Source of the DNA: Tissierella sp.
Lineage (GTDB): Bacteria; Bacillota; Clostridia; Tissierellales; Tissierellaceae
Length of the DNA: 63,822 nt
Direction of reading: 5' to 3'
Assembly: GCF_029266915.1 (NCBI RefSeq)
Contig: NZ_JARIEF010000051.1
Location: forward strand, 1-63,822
Shown one piece after another: positions 35,056 through 45,095 of this stretch; position 1 is the stretch's first letter; each line of letters opens with the position of its first letter. The position numbers were made by a program, and so were the translations under genes. The notes under the pieces were generated by a model, which saw nothing but the letters and a program-made list of their open reading frames with translations, was not told the DNA's origin and made no database searches.

Positions 35056-35430
35056 CTAATCTACTTTTAATTCCTGGCTATTTTCCCAAAGACCATGAAT
35101 ATTGCAATAAGAAGTTGCAAAGATTGTACCAGATTTTTCTGTAGTAAATCTTGTGCTTATGTTTGGAGGGGTAAATAATCCACCTTCTCCGTGAGCTGCT
35201 AAGTTATAAGTACCTATTTCTACTGGGAATTTTGAACCCTCTGCTAAGAAATAAACTTTTATCCATACAATATGGTGTTCAAATTGATTAGGATGAGGAA
35301 TCTCTTCACCTATAATAACTTTTACTTCTACTTCTGCTCCGCTTACGATTGATTCTGGTGCATGAATTACAGGAACGTGCTTTTCACCTTTCCAGTCTCC
35401 GCTTTGATAAAAATTTCCAATACTTTTCAT
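35056..35430 (-). CDS. Superoxide reductase, neelaredoxin (class II) type
   Basis: The 124-residue protein reduces superoxide to peroxide without making oxygen, as anaerobes prefer. The active iron site is intact: E16-K17-H18 (EKHVP), H46 and H52 (IPHPNQFEHH), C109 and H112 (YCNIHGLW). The N-terminal rubredoxin-like centre of class I desulfoferrodoxins is absent. The start follows GGAGG. It is monocistronic, and its stop lies only 9 bp before the tyrS promoter. Confidence 0.94.
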   Translation of the reverse strand: MKSIGNFYQSGDWKGEKHVPVIHAPESIVSGAEVEVKVIIGEEIPHPNQFEHHIVWIKVYFLAEGSKFPVEIGTYNLAAHGEGGLFTPPNISTRFTTEKSGTIFATSYCNIHGLWENSQELKVD

Positions 35431-35567
35431 TAAAAAACCTCCATTTATTGATAGTTATTTGTCATACTTTATTCTAATACCCTAAAAAACTAATAAAAAA
35501 CTAAAATACCTGTTTAATAACAAAAATATAAGATATAATAAATATATAAGTAAAAGGAGAGAAAATA

Positions 35568-36710
35568 ATGGAAAATATAGAATTAATAGCAACAACCACA
35601 TTTGGACTTGAAGCTGTAGCTAAAAGAGAATTAGAAGCTCTAGGATATAAAGATATGGAAGTAGAAAATGGAAGAGTAACATTTTCAGGAACTAAAATAG
35701 ATATAGCACGCGCAAATGTATGGCTTAGAACTGCAGAGCGTGTATTGGTTAAAGTAGGTGAATTTAAAGCATTTTCATTTGATGAATTATTTGAAAAAAC
35801 TAAAGCTCTTCCCTGGGATGAATGGCTAGAAGAAGATGCGAATTTTGTAGTTGAGGGAAAGAGTATAAACTCAAAACTATATAGTATATCCGATTGCCAG
35901 AGAATAGTAGAAAAGGCAGTAGTAGAAAAATTAAAGACAAAATATAATGTAGACTGGTTTGAAAAAACAGGAGCTAAATATACTATACAAGTAGGCCTGT
36001 TAAAAGATGTAGCTACATTGACAATAGATACTTCAGGAGCTGGACTTCATAAAAGAGGCTATAGAGACAGAGCTGGAGATGCACCTATTAAAGAAACACT
36101 TGCGGCAGCTATGGTGCTTCTAAGTTTTTGGAATAAAAATAGAACTCTTTATGATCCATTTTGCGGTTCGGGAACAATTCCTATAGAAGCAGCTATGATT
36201 GGAAGAAATATAGCTCCAGGACTTGATAGAGATTTTGCAGCGCAGGAATGGGGAAGAGTTGGAGAGCAAGTCTTTAAAGATGTTAAAAGAGAAGCTTTAA
36301 AAGAGATCGATAACGATTGTGAACTTCATATACTTGGATCTGATACAGATAAGAGATCTATGCTAAGAGCCAGAGACAATGCTGCAAATCTAGGACTGGA
36401 AGATGATATAGAATTCTTTATGAAAGATATGAGAGATGTTGATTTACGAGATGAATATGGAGTAGTAATTACAAATCCTCCCTATGGTGAGAGAATGGGA
36501 GAGATAGAAGAGATAAATGAACTTTATAAAGATTTTGGCGCTAAATTTAAGGAACTTGAAACTTGGTCAGTATATGCCATAACTTCTAGTAAGGAGTTTG
36601 AATCACTTTATGGCAGAAAAGCAGACAGAAGAAGAAAGCTCTATAACGGAAGAATAGAAACCACCTACTATCAATACTACGGTCCAAGACCAGATAAGGG
36701 ACTAAAATAG
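35568..36710 (+). CDS. THUMP-domain class I RNA methyltransferase (RlmL/YpsC-like)
   Basis: The 380-residue protein has a ferredoxin-like and THUMP RNA-binding N terminus (about 1-155) and a Rossmann methyltransferase domain. Landmarks are LYDPFCGSGTIPIEAAMI (SAM binding, about 191-208) and the catalytic NPPYGERMG (about 304-312). It matches the N2-guanine 23S rRNA methyltransferase group, of which YpsC is the Bacillus member and the RlmL N half the enterobacterial one. The start follows AGGAGAG. A cobalamin adenosyltransferase gene begins 14 bp after the stop. Confidence 0.9.
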   Translation: MENIELIATTTFGLEAVAKRELEALGYKDMEVENGRVTFSGTKIDIARANVWLRTAERVLVKVGEFKAFSFDELFEKTKALPWDEWLEEDANFVVEGKSINSKLYSISDCQRIVEKAVVEKLKTKYNVDWFEKTGAKYTIQVGLLKDVATLTIDTSGAGLHKRGYRDRAGDAPIKETLAAAMVLLSFWNKNRTLYDPFCGSGTIPIEAAMIGRNIAPGLDRDFAAQEWGRVGEQVFKDVKREALKEIDNDCELHILGSDTDKRSMLRARDNAANLGLEDDIEFFMKDMRDVDLRDEYGVVITNPPYGERMGEIEEINELYKDFGAKFKELETWSVYAITSSKEFESLYGRKADRRRKLYNGRIETTYYQYYGPRPDKGLK

Positions 36711-36724
36711 AAAGGAAGATATAA

Positions 36725-37249
36725 ATGGATATATATACTAAAACAGGAGATAAGGGAAAAACTTCTCTATATGACAATACAAGACTTTTTAAAGATGATA
36801 TAAGAGTTGAAAGTTATGGAACTATAGATGAACTTATATCTTTTTTAGGCATAGCTAAAAACTATGCGGAAGATAAGGAGATATCAAGTATATTAGAAGA
36901 AATACAAAACAAGCTCTTTACTGTAACTACAAACCTGGCTACAAAAGATAGATCTAAGATTAAGTTTCACATACAGGAAGAAGATATTGAACACCTAGAG
37001 TCTATAGTAGATGTATATATGGGAAAACTTGATAATCCAACTGGATTTATAGTACCGGGTTCCAATAAAAAATCTTCCTATATCCATGTAGCTAGGACAA
37101 TCTGCAGAAGAGGAGAGAGAAGAATAATAACTCTTGGAAGAAGCGAGGAAGTAGATCCTTTGGTTGTAAAATATGTAAACAGGCTCTCTGATACGCTTTA
37201 TGCTATAGCTAGATATTTAGAAGAAGACCAGATAGAGGTAAAATATTAA
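36725..37249 (+). CDS. PduO-type cob(I)alamin adenosyltransferase
   Basis: The 174-residue enzyme makes adenosylcobalamin from ATP and reduced cobalamin. The N terminus MDIYTKTGDKGKTSLYDN binds ATP, VESYGTIDEL follows, and the C-terminal motif ARTICRRGERRI (about 121-132) holds the essential arginines. An AAAGGAAG site precedes the ATG. It probably forms an operon with the methyltransferase upstream by spacing alone. No B12-dependent enzyme is encoded nearby. Confidence 0.93.
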   Translation: MDIYTKTGDKGKTSLYDNTRLFKDDIRVESYGTIDELISFLGIAKNYAEDKEISSILEEIQNKLFTVTTNLATKDRSKIKFHIQEEDIEHLESIVDVYMGKLDNPTGFIVPGSNKKSSYIHVARTICRRGERRIITLGRSEEVDPLVVKYVNRLSDTLYAIARYLEEDQIEVKY

Positions 37250-37389
37250 GGAAAATAAGATTTTTCTATAGAATTAATAGATAATATAATATACAATTAG
37301 ATTATTAGTAGTAACTGACACAAGTACTAAAAAATAACTATAAATCACATTCTAAAGCATAGAATAAAATAAATGAATTGGGTGATTGT

Positions 37390-38526
37390 ATGTTAAAAGG
37401 GACTGATAATATAAAAAAAGATAATATATCAGAGAGCTTAGATTATTGGAAGCTTAATTACCATGTTTTGGAAAGTATGGCGGATTGGGTTAGGGTTATA
37501 GATAAAGATGGTACTGTAATCTATGCCAATAAATCTATGAAAGATGATTTAGGTGAGGATATAATAGGACAAAGATGCTATGAGGCAATTTCTAATGATG
37601 ATAGCTGTAATAGCTGTATCACACAAAGAAGCATGGCAACTGGTGAAATAATTCAAAAAGAAGAAATAATAAAGAAAAAAACCTACTCAGTTAAAAGTTC
37701 TCCGGTTAGAAATACTAAGGGCGAGATAATAGCTGCAGTAGAAGTTTTTAGAAATGTAACCCGAGAAAGAAAACTAGAACTGGAGCTTATAAATAAAAAT
37801 AGAAAGATGAACAATGATTTAGAGTTCTCTAAAAGACTACAGCAAAAAATACTTCCTAAGAAACAGAGGATTCAAAACTTGGATATAGACTATATATATA
37901 GACCTTCTGAAACACTAAGCGGAGATATGTTTGATATGTATAAGATTGATGACGATCATATAGGAGTTTATATAAGTGATGTTGTTGGAAATGGAGTCTC
38001 AGCAGCTCTTATGACTATGTTTATAAGACAAACCATGAGACTTATGACAGATGATCCAACCAGTCCGTCTAGCGTGCTGGAAGAGCTTCACAATAGATTT
38101 TTAGGTTTAGGACTCGAAGCAGAATACTATTTTACTATATTTTATGGAATATTCAATACCAAGACAAAGCGGTTTAAGTATGTAAACGCAGGACATAACT
38201 GCATGCCTATAAGATATAATCTGGATAAAGGGATAATGGATGTAATAGAAAATAAAGGATATCCGATATCATCATTATTAGAAGAAATATCATTTAAAGA
38301 AAAAGAGATACAGATAAATCGTGATGATAAGATTCTTTTCTATACAGATGGAGTAACAGAAGCGAGGGATTATTCAGGACGTGAGTTTGGTCTGGAAAAG
38401 CTTCTTGATGTAATAAAAGATAATCCAAAAGATATTCTCAATAAAATAGAAGCAACTGTATTTAAGCATAGCTGGGGAGAGATTGCAGATGATTTTGCCT
38501 TAGTATTATTGCAAATATTAGATTAA
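37390..38526 (+). CDS. PAS-domain PP2C (SpoIIE/RsbU-type) phosphatase
   Basis: The 378-residue soluble protein has a PAS domain (about 20-130), a coiled linker (about 130-160) and a PP2C-like phosphatase domain (about 165-375). The metal-binding aspartates lie in GDMFD (178-182), SDVVGNG (D197) and YTDG (318-321). The PAS segment has a cysteine-rich loop, [14 protein letters not shown], that recurs in many anaerobe PAS proteins and could sense redox. Such phosphatases dephosphorylate anti-anti-sigma proteins, but no STAS partner is encoded here. The ATG at 37390 follows GGGTGA; an upstream in-frame TTG is less likely. pgi begins 16 bp downstream. Confidence 0.88.
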   Translation: MLKGTDNIKKDNISESLDYWKLNYHVLESMADWVRVIDKDGTVIYANKSMKDDLGEDIIGQRCYEAISNDDSCNSCITQRSMATGEIIQKEEIIKKKTYSVKSSPVRNTKGEIIAAVEVFRNVTRERKLELELINKNRKMNNDLEFSKRLQQKILPKKQRIQNLDIDYIYRPSETLSGDMFDMYKIDDDHIGVYISDVVGNGVSAALMTMFIRQTMRLMTDDPTSPSSVLEELHNRFLGLGLEAEYYFTIFYGIFNTKTKRFKYVNAGHNCMPIRYNLDKGIMDVIENKGYPISSLLEEISFKEKEIQINRDDKILFYTDGVTEARDYSGREFGLEKLLDVIKDNPKDILNKIEATVFKHSWGEIADDFALVLLQILD

Positions 38527-38542
38527 AAGGAGAAGATTTTTT

Positions 38543-39847
38543 ATGGATATTAAATTTAATTATGAAGATTCATTTATAGATATTAAAGAGTTAGAAAACA
38601 TTAAACCCTTTATAAAAATGAGTCATAAAATGCTTCACGAAAAAAGTGGAGCCGGAAATGATTTTTTAGGTTTTATAGACTTGCCAAAGGAATATGATAA
38701 AGATGAGTTCAATAGAGTAAAAGATGCTGCAGAAAAAATTAGAAAAGACTCGGATGTCTTGATAGTAATAGGTATAGGAGGATCCTATCTAGGAGCTCGA
38801 GCTTGTATTGATGCACTGAGTCATAACTTTTACAGTAGCCTGGATAAGGAAAAAAGAAAATCACCTGAAATATATTATCTTGGAAACAGTATTTCAACTT
38901 CTTATATCATAGATCTTCTAGAAGCAATAGAAGGAAAAGATATAAGCGTAAATATTATATCTAAATCAGGTACAACAACAGAGCCGGCCATAGCTTTTAG
39001 ATTTATGAAAGAATTTATGGAAGAAAAGTATGGAAGGGAAGAAGCTAAAAATAGAATTTACGCAACAACTGACAGAGAAAAAGGAGCTCTAAAAGAGCTA
39101 GCGGATATAGAAGGTTATGAAAGCTTTATAATTCCAGATGATGTAGGAGGAAGGTTCTCTGTTTTAACTCCAGTAGGGCTTCTTCCAATTGCAGCAGCTG
39201 GTATTGATATAGATGCAATGATGGAGGGCGCTCTTTCTGGGATGGAAGATTATGCTAACGAAGATTTAGAAAACAATGAAGCTTATAAATATGCTGCTGT
39301 CAGAAATATCTTATACAAGAAGGGCAAGCAGATTGAAATCCTTGTAAATTATGAACCAGCCTTAAATTATTTTTCAGAATGGTGGAAACAGCTCTATGGC
39401 GAATCTGAAGGTAAAGACGGAAAAGGACTTTTTCCAGCTTCAGTAAACTTTACAACAGACCTTCACTCTATGGGTCAGTATATACAAGATGGAAGAAGAA
39501 ATTTATTTGAAACCATTATAAACATAGAAAAGCAGGAAAAAGACTTGTTTGTAAAAGCAACGGATGATAATTTAGATGGTTTAAACTTCTTAGAAGGAAA
39601 AAGTCTTGACTATATAAATAAAAAAGCAATGGAAGGTACTAAACAAGCACATATAAATGGTGGAGTACCAAACCTAGTCCTAAGCTTGCCTAAATTAAAT
39701 GCCTTTTATATTGGGAAATTAATTTATTTCTTTGAAAAAGCATGTGCTCTGTCAGGTTACTTACTTGGAGTAAATCCATTTGACCAACCTGGAGTAGAAG
39801 AATATAAGAAAAATATGTTTATGCTGCTTGAAAAACCAGGATATTAA
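38543..39847 (+). CDS. pgi: Glucose-6-phosphate isomerase
   Basis: The 434-residue enzyme interconverts glucose-6-phosphate and fructose-6-phosphate in glycolysis. It is of the short Gram-positive type. Landmarks are [13 protein letters not shown] (about 77-89), the sugar-binding [10 protein letters not shown] (about 137-146), [14 protein letters not shown] (about 199-212) and GGVPNLV near the end. The start follows AGGAGAAG. It is probably co-transcribed with the phosphatase gene upstream and ends at a strong bidirectional terminator. Confidence 0.95.
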   Translation: MDIKFNYEDSFIDIKELENIKPFIKMSHKMLHEKSGAGNDFLGFIDLPKEYDKDEFNRVKDAAEKIRKDSDVLIVIGIGGSYLGARACIDALSHNFYSSLDKEKRKSPEIYYLGNSISTSYIIDLLEAIEGKDISVNIISKSGTTTEPAIAFRFMKEFMEEKYGREEAKNRIYATTDREKGALKELADIEGYESFIIPDDVGGRFSVLTPVGLLPIAAAGIDIDAMMEGALSGMEDYANEDLENNEAYKYAAVRNILYKKGKQIEILVNYEPALNYFSEWWKQLYGESEGKDGKGLFPASVNFTTDLHSMGQYIQDGRRNLFETIINIEKQEKDLFVKATDDNLDGLNFLEGKSLDYINKKAMEGTKQAHINGGVPNLVLSLPKLNAFYIGKLIYFFEKACALSGYLLGVNPFDQPGVEEYKKNMFMLLEKPGY

Positions 39848-39879
39848 GAATAAAGATTATAATAAGAAAATATATAAGT

Positions 39880-39929
39880 ACAAAAAATGGAGCAAATACT
39901 TTAAAAGTATTTGCTCCATTTTTTTATAC
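39880..39929. terminator. Bidirectional terminator
   Basis: The long stem AAAAATGGAGCAAATACTTT / AAAGTATTTGCTCCATTTTT lies between pgi and the convergent murC. Confidence 0.9.
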
Positions 39930-41339
39930 AACTGCTTTTTCTAGCATATCACTGCTTTCTATTTTTAAAAGAGATTCTCCTATTAAATAAACATTGCCAG
40001 CTCCCATGGTAATAATTACATCACCTGATTTTGTTTTAATGTTTAGATAATCTTCTATTTCTTTAAAAGTGGATAGATAGATAGAGTCTACTCCTTTAGC
40101 ACTAATTTTATCTGAGAGATCTCTAGAATGTATCTCACCTGTATCTGCTTCACGTGCAGCATAAATATCAGTTATAATAACCTTGTCTGCAAGTTTGAAA
40201 GAGTCGGAGAAACTTTCAAGAAGTGCTTTAGTCCTTGTAAAGGTATGAGGTTGGAAAACGCAGTAAACGTCTCCCGCACTTTTATTGTTTATAGCCTCTA
40301 GAGTTGCTTTTATTTCAGTTGGATGATGGGCATAGTCATCAAGCACATCAACACCCTTAAAGCTTCCCTTATATTCCAGTCTTCTATGAACTCCAGAGTA
40401 AAGATTCATATATTTTAGGAAATCTTCAAGCGGCACCTTATAAGTATCAGCGGCAGCCATACTTGCTACTGCATTATAAATATTATGAGCGCCCATAATT
40501 TTAAGTGTTACCGGAAACTTGCCTTTTCCTTTGATATTTAAATTAAAAGTGGGATAACCTTCTTTTGAGAAAACTATATCTTCAGCCCTGTAATCAGCTT
40601 CCTTTTCTATTCCAAAAGTTATTACATTTGCATCAGTAGCTTCTATAACTTTTCCCATGTGAGGATCATCAATATTTGCAAGTAGATAATCATCTTTACT
40701 TAAGTTTTTTGAATATCCTGCAAAAGTATCTACTATATGATCGATGTTTTTAAAATAATCTAAATGATCTTCATCTATATTTAATATAATTGCCATTGTC
40801 GGAAAATATTTTAATATATTTGCCTTATATTCACAAGCTTCAGTTAAGATATATTCGTCTGAATCTATTTTTACGTTTCCACCGATATCATCTAGCTGAC
40901 CACCTAAAAGAACAGTTGGTTGTAAATTACCGTGATTTGTAATGCTTGCCAACATACTAGTTGTAGTAGTTTTTCCGTGAGTTCCTGAAACTGCTATAGA
41001 ATATGTATAGTTCTTCATAAGCGCTCCTAGAAAACTTGCCCTATCTGTAGTTGCTATTCCTGACTTTTTAGCTGCATCTAATTCGATATTGTCTTGTGAT
41101 ATAGCATCTGTATAAACTATTAAGTCGGCTCCGATTATATTTTTTGTATCATGTTCTAAAAAAACTCTTGCTCCTAAATTTCTAAGTCTTGTAATTGTAG
41201 AACTATCTTTTGCATCAGTTCCAGTTACTTCATATCCTTTGCTTAAAAGAATCTCGGCAAGCCCACTCATACTTATTCCGCCGATCCCGATAAAATGTAT
41301 ATGCTTATAATCTCTAGATTTTAAATTAAACTCAAACAT
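39924..41339 (-). CDS. murC: UDP-N-acetylmuramate-L-alanine ligase
   Basis: The 471-residue Mur ligase adds L-alanine to UDP-MurNAc, the first peptide step of cell-wall precursor synthesis. It shows the nucleotide-binding HFIGIGGISMSG (about 15-26), the P loop GTHGKTTTT (119-127), HRRLEYKG and DDYAHHPTE (about 330-350). I set the start at 41339, seven bases after AGGAGG; an upstream in-frame ATG at 41393 lacks a site. In clostridia murC often lies near the spoVG-glmU block, as here, where it diverges from spoVG. Confidence 0.95.
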   Translation of the reverse strand: MFEFNLKSRDYKHIHFIGIGGISMSGLAEILLSKGYEVTGTDAKDSSTITRLRNLGARVFLEHDTKNIIGADLIVYTDAISQDNIELDAAKKSGIATTDRASFLGALMKNYTYSIAVSGTHGKTTTTSMLASITNHGNLQPTVLLGGQLDDIGGNVKIDSDEYILTEACEYKANILKYFPTMAIILNIDEDHLDYFKNIDHIVDTFAGYSKNLSKDDYLLANIDDPHMGKVIEATDANVITFGIEKEADYRAEDIVFSKEGYPTFNLNIKGKGKFPVTLKIMGAHNIYNAVASMAAADTYKVPLEDFLKYMNLYSGVHRRLEYKGSFKGVDVLDDYAHHPTEIKATLEAINNKSAGDVYCVFQPHTFTRTKALLESFSDSFKLADKVIITDIYAAREADTGEIHSRDLSDKISAKGVDSIYLSTFKEIEDYLNIKTKSGDVIITMGAGNVYLIGESLLKIESSDMLEKAVV

Positions 41340-41608
41340 AGTATATCCTCCTGAATTTCCATTTCTATTTTTAGTATTAACAAATATATTCAATTTTAAA
41401 AAAACATATTTTAAGGTCTTGTGTACTCAATATTAAAAATGTCACTGATTGATTATATCATATGGGATACAAATATAAAGAAAAATTTTGACATATTTAA
41501 AAAATGTAAAAAATAATAAATATTTTCAAAAAAATAAAGGAAATCAAGAACTTATCTAGAACTACTATAAGTAAGCAGTATATTGATTAGGAAAGGTGGT
41601 GAAAGACA

Positions 41609-41953
41609 ATGGAAGTTACAGACGTAAGAATTAGGAAAGTTACTGAAGAATCTAAAATGAAAGCCATTGTATCTGTTACTTTTGATGATGAATTTGTAGT
41701 TCATGATATAAAGGTGATAGATGGTATAAACGGCTTATTTGTTGCTATGCCAAGCCGTAAAATGGCTGATGGAGAATTTAGAGACATAGCTCATCCTATT
41801 AATGCCACCACAAGAAGAAAAATCCATGAAGCAGTATTTAAAGAATATGAAAAGAGTCTAGAGAAAATTGAAGAAAATCAAGAGGGAGCAGAAATTGAAA
41901 CTAGTCTAAAAGAAAAAGAAGAATTATCAGAAGAAGCAGCTGAAAAAATATAA
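41609..41953 (+). CDS. spoVG: SpoVG family RNA/DNA-binding regulator
   Basis: The 114-residue protein starts with the strongly conserved SpoVG fold: [44 protein letters not shown] and FRDIAHPIN. The tail after residue 85 is acidic and variable. SpoVG binds nucleic acids and influences division, virulence and cell-wall genes, and it also exists in bacteria that do not make spores. An AGGTGG site precedes the ATG. It has its own terminator and opens the conserved core region. Confidence 0.95.
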   Translation: MEVTDVRIRKVTEESKMKAIVSVTFDDEFVVHDIKVIDGINGLFVAMPSRKMADGEFRDIAHPINATTRRKIHEAVFKEYEKSLEKIEENQEGAEIETSLKEKEELSEEAAEKI

Positions 41954-41980
41954 AGAGAGCCATTATGGCTCTTTTTATAT
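41951..41980 (+). terminator. Intrinsic terminator after spoVG
   Basis: The stem AAAGAGCC-like AGAGAGCC / GGCTCT with loop ATTAT is followed by five T residues. The TAA stop immediately precedes it. Confidence 0.8.
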
Positions 41981-42097
41981 TTAAAAATTGTAAATACTTA
42001 TACTAAATAACTTTTCTCTGGCAAAACTATAGACATATCTTTTAAATAGTATAAAATAATAGTGATAAGAAAATTTTTAAAACTTGGAGTGTGAATT

Positions 42098-43480
42098 ATG
42101 GATATTTCGATTATACTTGCAGCAGGAGAAGGTACTAGGATGAAGTCTAAAACACCAAAAGTTCTTCACAAGGTATGTGGTAAGCCTATTTTAGAATATG
42201 TATTAGATGCAAGCCGCAGAGCTGGAATAGATAAAAATATTGTGATAGTAGGAAATGGCTCGGAAATTATAAGAGAATATTTCCAAGACGATGAAGTTAT
42301 CTTCAAAGAACAACCAACAGGAGAAAATGCTCCTTATGGTACTGGCTTTGCAGTTATGCAGGGGATAGACGAGGTCAAGGACGAAGATACAGTTGTAATT
42401 CTTTGCGGGGATACTCCTCTTATAACTAAGGACAGTGTAAAGCTCTTAATGGATTATCACAAAAAAGAAAACTTACATGCTACAGTTTTAACAACCCTAT
42501 TGGATGATGCATCAGGATATGGTAGAATTAAACGTGATGATTCTGGTAATGTTTCTAAGATTGTAGAAGAGAAAGATGCCAGTCAATCAGAAAAAGAAAT
42601 TAAAGAAATAAATTCAGGGGTATTCTGCTTTAATGGAAGTGTTCTAAGAAACTCTTTAGAAAAGTTAGATAATGATAACTCTCAAAATGAATACTATATT
42701 ACTGATATTATAGGAATCTTAAAGGAAGAGGGCTACAATTTAGGAGCTTTTATAATAGAAGATGCTAGTGAGATCCATGGAATAAATTCAAGAGAACAGC
42801 TAAGCTTTAGTGAAAAACTTATGAAGGAAAGAATCAATAAACGTCATATGAGTAATGGTGTAACTCTTATAGATCCAGAACACACCTATATAGAAGATAG
42901 CGTGGTTATTGGTCGTGATACAATTATATATCCGGGAGCTTTGATAGAGGGAAAGACAAGCATAGGAGAAGATTGTGTAATAAAAGGGGATACTAGAATA
43001 AGCAATAGCACTATAAAAGATTATGTAACTATAGAATCATCAGTTATAGAAACTAGCTTTGCAGAAAGAGGAGCTTCTATTGGTCCTAGCGCTCACTTAA
43101 GGCCTCAGAGCCATTTGGGAGAAAATGTTCATATAGGAAACTTTGTAGAGGTTAAAAATGCAAGTATAGGAGCCGGCTCTAAAGCAGGTCATCTAGCTTA
43201 TATAGGGGACGCAGATGTTGGTGAAAATGTTAATATAGGCTGTGGAGTTATATTTGTAAACTATAATGGAAAAGAGAAATTTAGAACACAAGTCGGAGAC
43301 CATTCTTTTATAGGAAGTAATGTCAATTTAGTTGCGCCGGTAAAGATAAGTGATTGGGGATACATTGCAGCGGGTTCGACTATTACTAGGGATGTAGAAG
43401 AAGGTTCTTTGTCTATTGAAAGAGCAGATCAGGTAAATATTGAGGGATGGGTAGAAAAAAAGGGATTAAAAACCAAATAG
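42098..43480 (+). CDS. glmU: Bifunctional UDP-GlcNAc pyrophosphorylase / glucosamine-1-P acetyltransferase
   Basis: The 460-residue protein makes UDP-GlcNAc for peptidoglycan. The N-terminal uridylyltransferase domain (about 1-230) has LAAGEGTRMKSKTPKVLHKV-type residues at 6-25 and GTGFAVMQG. The C-terminal part (about 250-450) is a left-handed beta helix of hexapeptide repeats ending in acetyltransferase motifs such as GCGVIFVNYNGKEK and GSNVNLVAPV. The length is normal. The start follows GGAG. It is followed by prs at 35 bp, the standard Firmicutes order. Confidence 0.96.
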   Translation: MDISIILAAGEGTRMKSKTPKVLHKVCGKPILEYVLDASRRAGIDKNIVIVGNGSEIIREYFQDDEVIFKEQPTGENAPYGTGFAVMQGIDEVKDEDTVVILCGDTPLITKDSVKLLMDYHKKENLHATVLTTLLDDASGYGRIKRDDSGNVSKIVEEKDASQSEKEIKEINSGVFCFNGSVLRNSLEKLDNDNSQNEYYITDIIGILKEEGYNLGAFIIEDASEIHGINSREQLSFSEKLMKERINKRHMSNGVTLIDPEHTYIEDSVVIGRDTIIYPGALIEGKTSIGEDCVIKGDTRISNSTIKDYVTIESSVIETSFAERGASIGPSAHLRPQSHLGENVHIGNFVEVKNASIGAGSKAGHLAYIGDADVGENVNIGCGVIFVNYNGKEKFRTQVGDHSFIGSNVNLVAPVKISDWGYIAAGSTITRDVEEGSLSIERADQVNIEGWVEKKGLKTK

Positions 43481-43515
43481 ATCTATGGAAAGAAAACTTA
43501 GGAGGAGAAATTTAA

Positions 43516-44463
43516 ATGGAATTAGTTCGAGGACAGATAAAAATCATAACAGGTAATGCAAATGTTGATTTTGCGCAAAAGGTAGCAAAAGAATTAGATA
43601 AAACAATAGCTGACTCACAAGTTACACACTTTAGTGACGGTGAAATAAACTTAAATATAAGTGAAACGGTAAGAGGACAGGATGTTTTTATAATTCAACC
43701 TACGTGTACTCCTGTAAATGATAATTTAATGGAAATTTTAATCCTAATCGACGCAGTAAAAAGAGCTTCTGCAGGAAGAATAAATGCAGTAATCCCTTAC
43801 TACGGATACGCAAGACAAGATAGAAAAACAAAAGCACGCGAGCCCATAACTGCAAAACTTGTAGCAAATCTTTTAACAACTGCAGGAGCAGACAGAGTAA
43901 TTACTATGGACCTTCATGCCGGACAAATTCAAGGATACTTTGATATACCAGTAGATCATTTAACTGCTATTCCAATCCTAGCAGAATACTTTAAAGATAA
44001 GGTAGACAAGAACACTGTAGTTGTATCTCCTGACCTTGGAGGCGTAACTCGAGCAAGATCTTTTGCAAATATATTAAACTTGCCAATAGCTATAATTGAA
44101 AAAAGAAGACCAAAACCAAATGAAGTTGAAGTTATGAATGTGATCGGAGACATAGAAGGAATGAATGCTATCCTAGTAGATGACATAATAGATACTGCAG
44201 GAACTATAGTAAATGCAGCATCAGTTTTAAAAGAGCAGGGAGCTAAAAAAGTATATGGCTGCGCTACTCACGGTGTTCTCTCCGGTCCAGCAGTAGACAG
44301 GATATGTAACTCCGAGATGGAGAAGTTTATTATAACTGATACAATACCGCTTGCTAAAAACTGTGAGAAAAATAAAATAGAGGTAGTGAGTGTTTCTCAT
44401 ATATTTGCAGAAGCTATAAGAAGAATAAATGGAAATCAATCTATAAGCATAATATTTGATTAG
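43516..44463 (+). CDS. prs: Ribose-phosphate pyrophosphokinase
   Basis: The 315-residue enzyme makes PRPP from ribose-5-phosphate and ATP for nucleotide synthesis. Visible motifs are VIPYYGYARQDRKTKAREPI (about 94-113, the flexible loop), DLHAGQIQGYFD, SPDLGGVTRA (about 172-181) and the PRPP loop VDDIIDTAGTI (about 219-229). AGGAGG lies eight bases before the ATG. Its stop lies 16 bp before the chosen pth start. Confidence 0.96.
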   Translation: MELVRGQIKIITGNANVDFAQKVAKELDKTIADSQVTHFSDGEINLNISETVRGQDVFIIQPTCTPVNDNLMEILILIDAVKRASAGRINAVIPYYGYARQDRKTKAREPITAKLVANLLTTAGADRVITMDLHAGQIQGYFDIPVDHLTAIPILAEYFKDKVDKNTVVVSPDLGGVTRARSFANILNLPIAIIEKRRPKPNEVEVMNVIGDIEGMNAILVDDIIDTAGTIVNAASVLKEQGAKKVYGCATHGVLSGPAVDRICNSEMEKFIITDTIPLAKNCEKNKIEVVSVSHIFAEAIRRINGNQSISIIFD

Positions 44464-44479
44464 AGCAGGAGATGATAGT

Positions 44480-45043
44480 TTGTACGTAGTTGTAGGCTTA
44501 GGTAATCCTGGAAAGGATTATACTAATACCAGACACAATATAGGATTTAATACAGTAGACCATCTAGCTGAAAGTAATAATATAAAACTAAATAAAGTGA
44601 AATTTAAAGCAGTCTATGGTGAAGGCAATATAGGAGAAGAAAGAGTACTTTTAGTAAAACCTCAGACCTATATGAATAACAGTGGGATTGCAGTTTCTGA
44701 GATTGTGAGATTTTATAAGCTAGGTGTAAAAGATATAATAGTAATAGTAGATGATATAGATATAGATTTTGCAAGTGTCAGAATAAAAGCCAAAGGAAGT
44801 GCGGGATCTCATAATGGACTAAAGTCTATTATAGCCCACTTAAAGGATCAGAACTTTCCAAGAGTTAAAATAGGAATAGGAAAAAAACATCCGCGTGAAG
44901 ACCTAGCAAACTTTGTTTTAAGTAACTTTGCAAAAAAAGAAACACCAGATATAGAAGAAGCTATAAATGATGCAGCTAGAGCAGTTGAAACGATTATTAC
45001 CCATAGTATAGATGAAGCTATGAACCAGTATAATAAAAAATAG
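44480..45043 (+). CDS. pth: Peptidyl-tRNA hydrolase
   Basis: The 187-residue enzyme frees tRNA from dropped peptidyl-tRNA. The opening VVVGLGNPGKDYTNTRHNIGF holds the catalytic histidine (HNIGF), with PQTYMNNSG (about 66-74), VDDIDIDF and GSAGSHNGLKSI following. I chose TTG at 44480, eight bases after AGGAG; a further TTG at 44456 would overlap prs. The usual glmU-prs-pth-mfd order is kept. Confidence 0.94.
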   Translation: MYVVVGLGNPGKDYTNTRHNIGFNTVDHLAESNNIKLNKVKFKAVYGEGNIGEERVLLVKPQTYMNNSGIAVSEIVRFYKLGVKDIIVIVDDIDIDFASVRIKAKGSAGSHNGLKSIIAHLKDQNFPRVKIGIGKKHPREDLANFVLSNFAKKETPDIEEAINDAARAVETIITHSIDEAMNQYNKK

Positions 45044-45047
45044 ACAC

Positions 45048-45074
45048 AGCCCAGGGAGTATTCCTGGGCTTAAA
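45048..45074 (+). terminator. Hairpin between pth and mfd, weak terminator or attenuator
   Basis: The stem AGCCCAGG / CCTGGGCT is GC-rich but is not followed by a T run, so it may only slow or process the message. Confidence 0.45.
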
Positions 45075-45095
45075 GTAGTTGTAAAGGAGAGCCTG

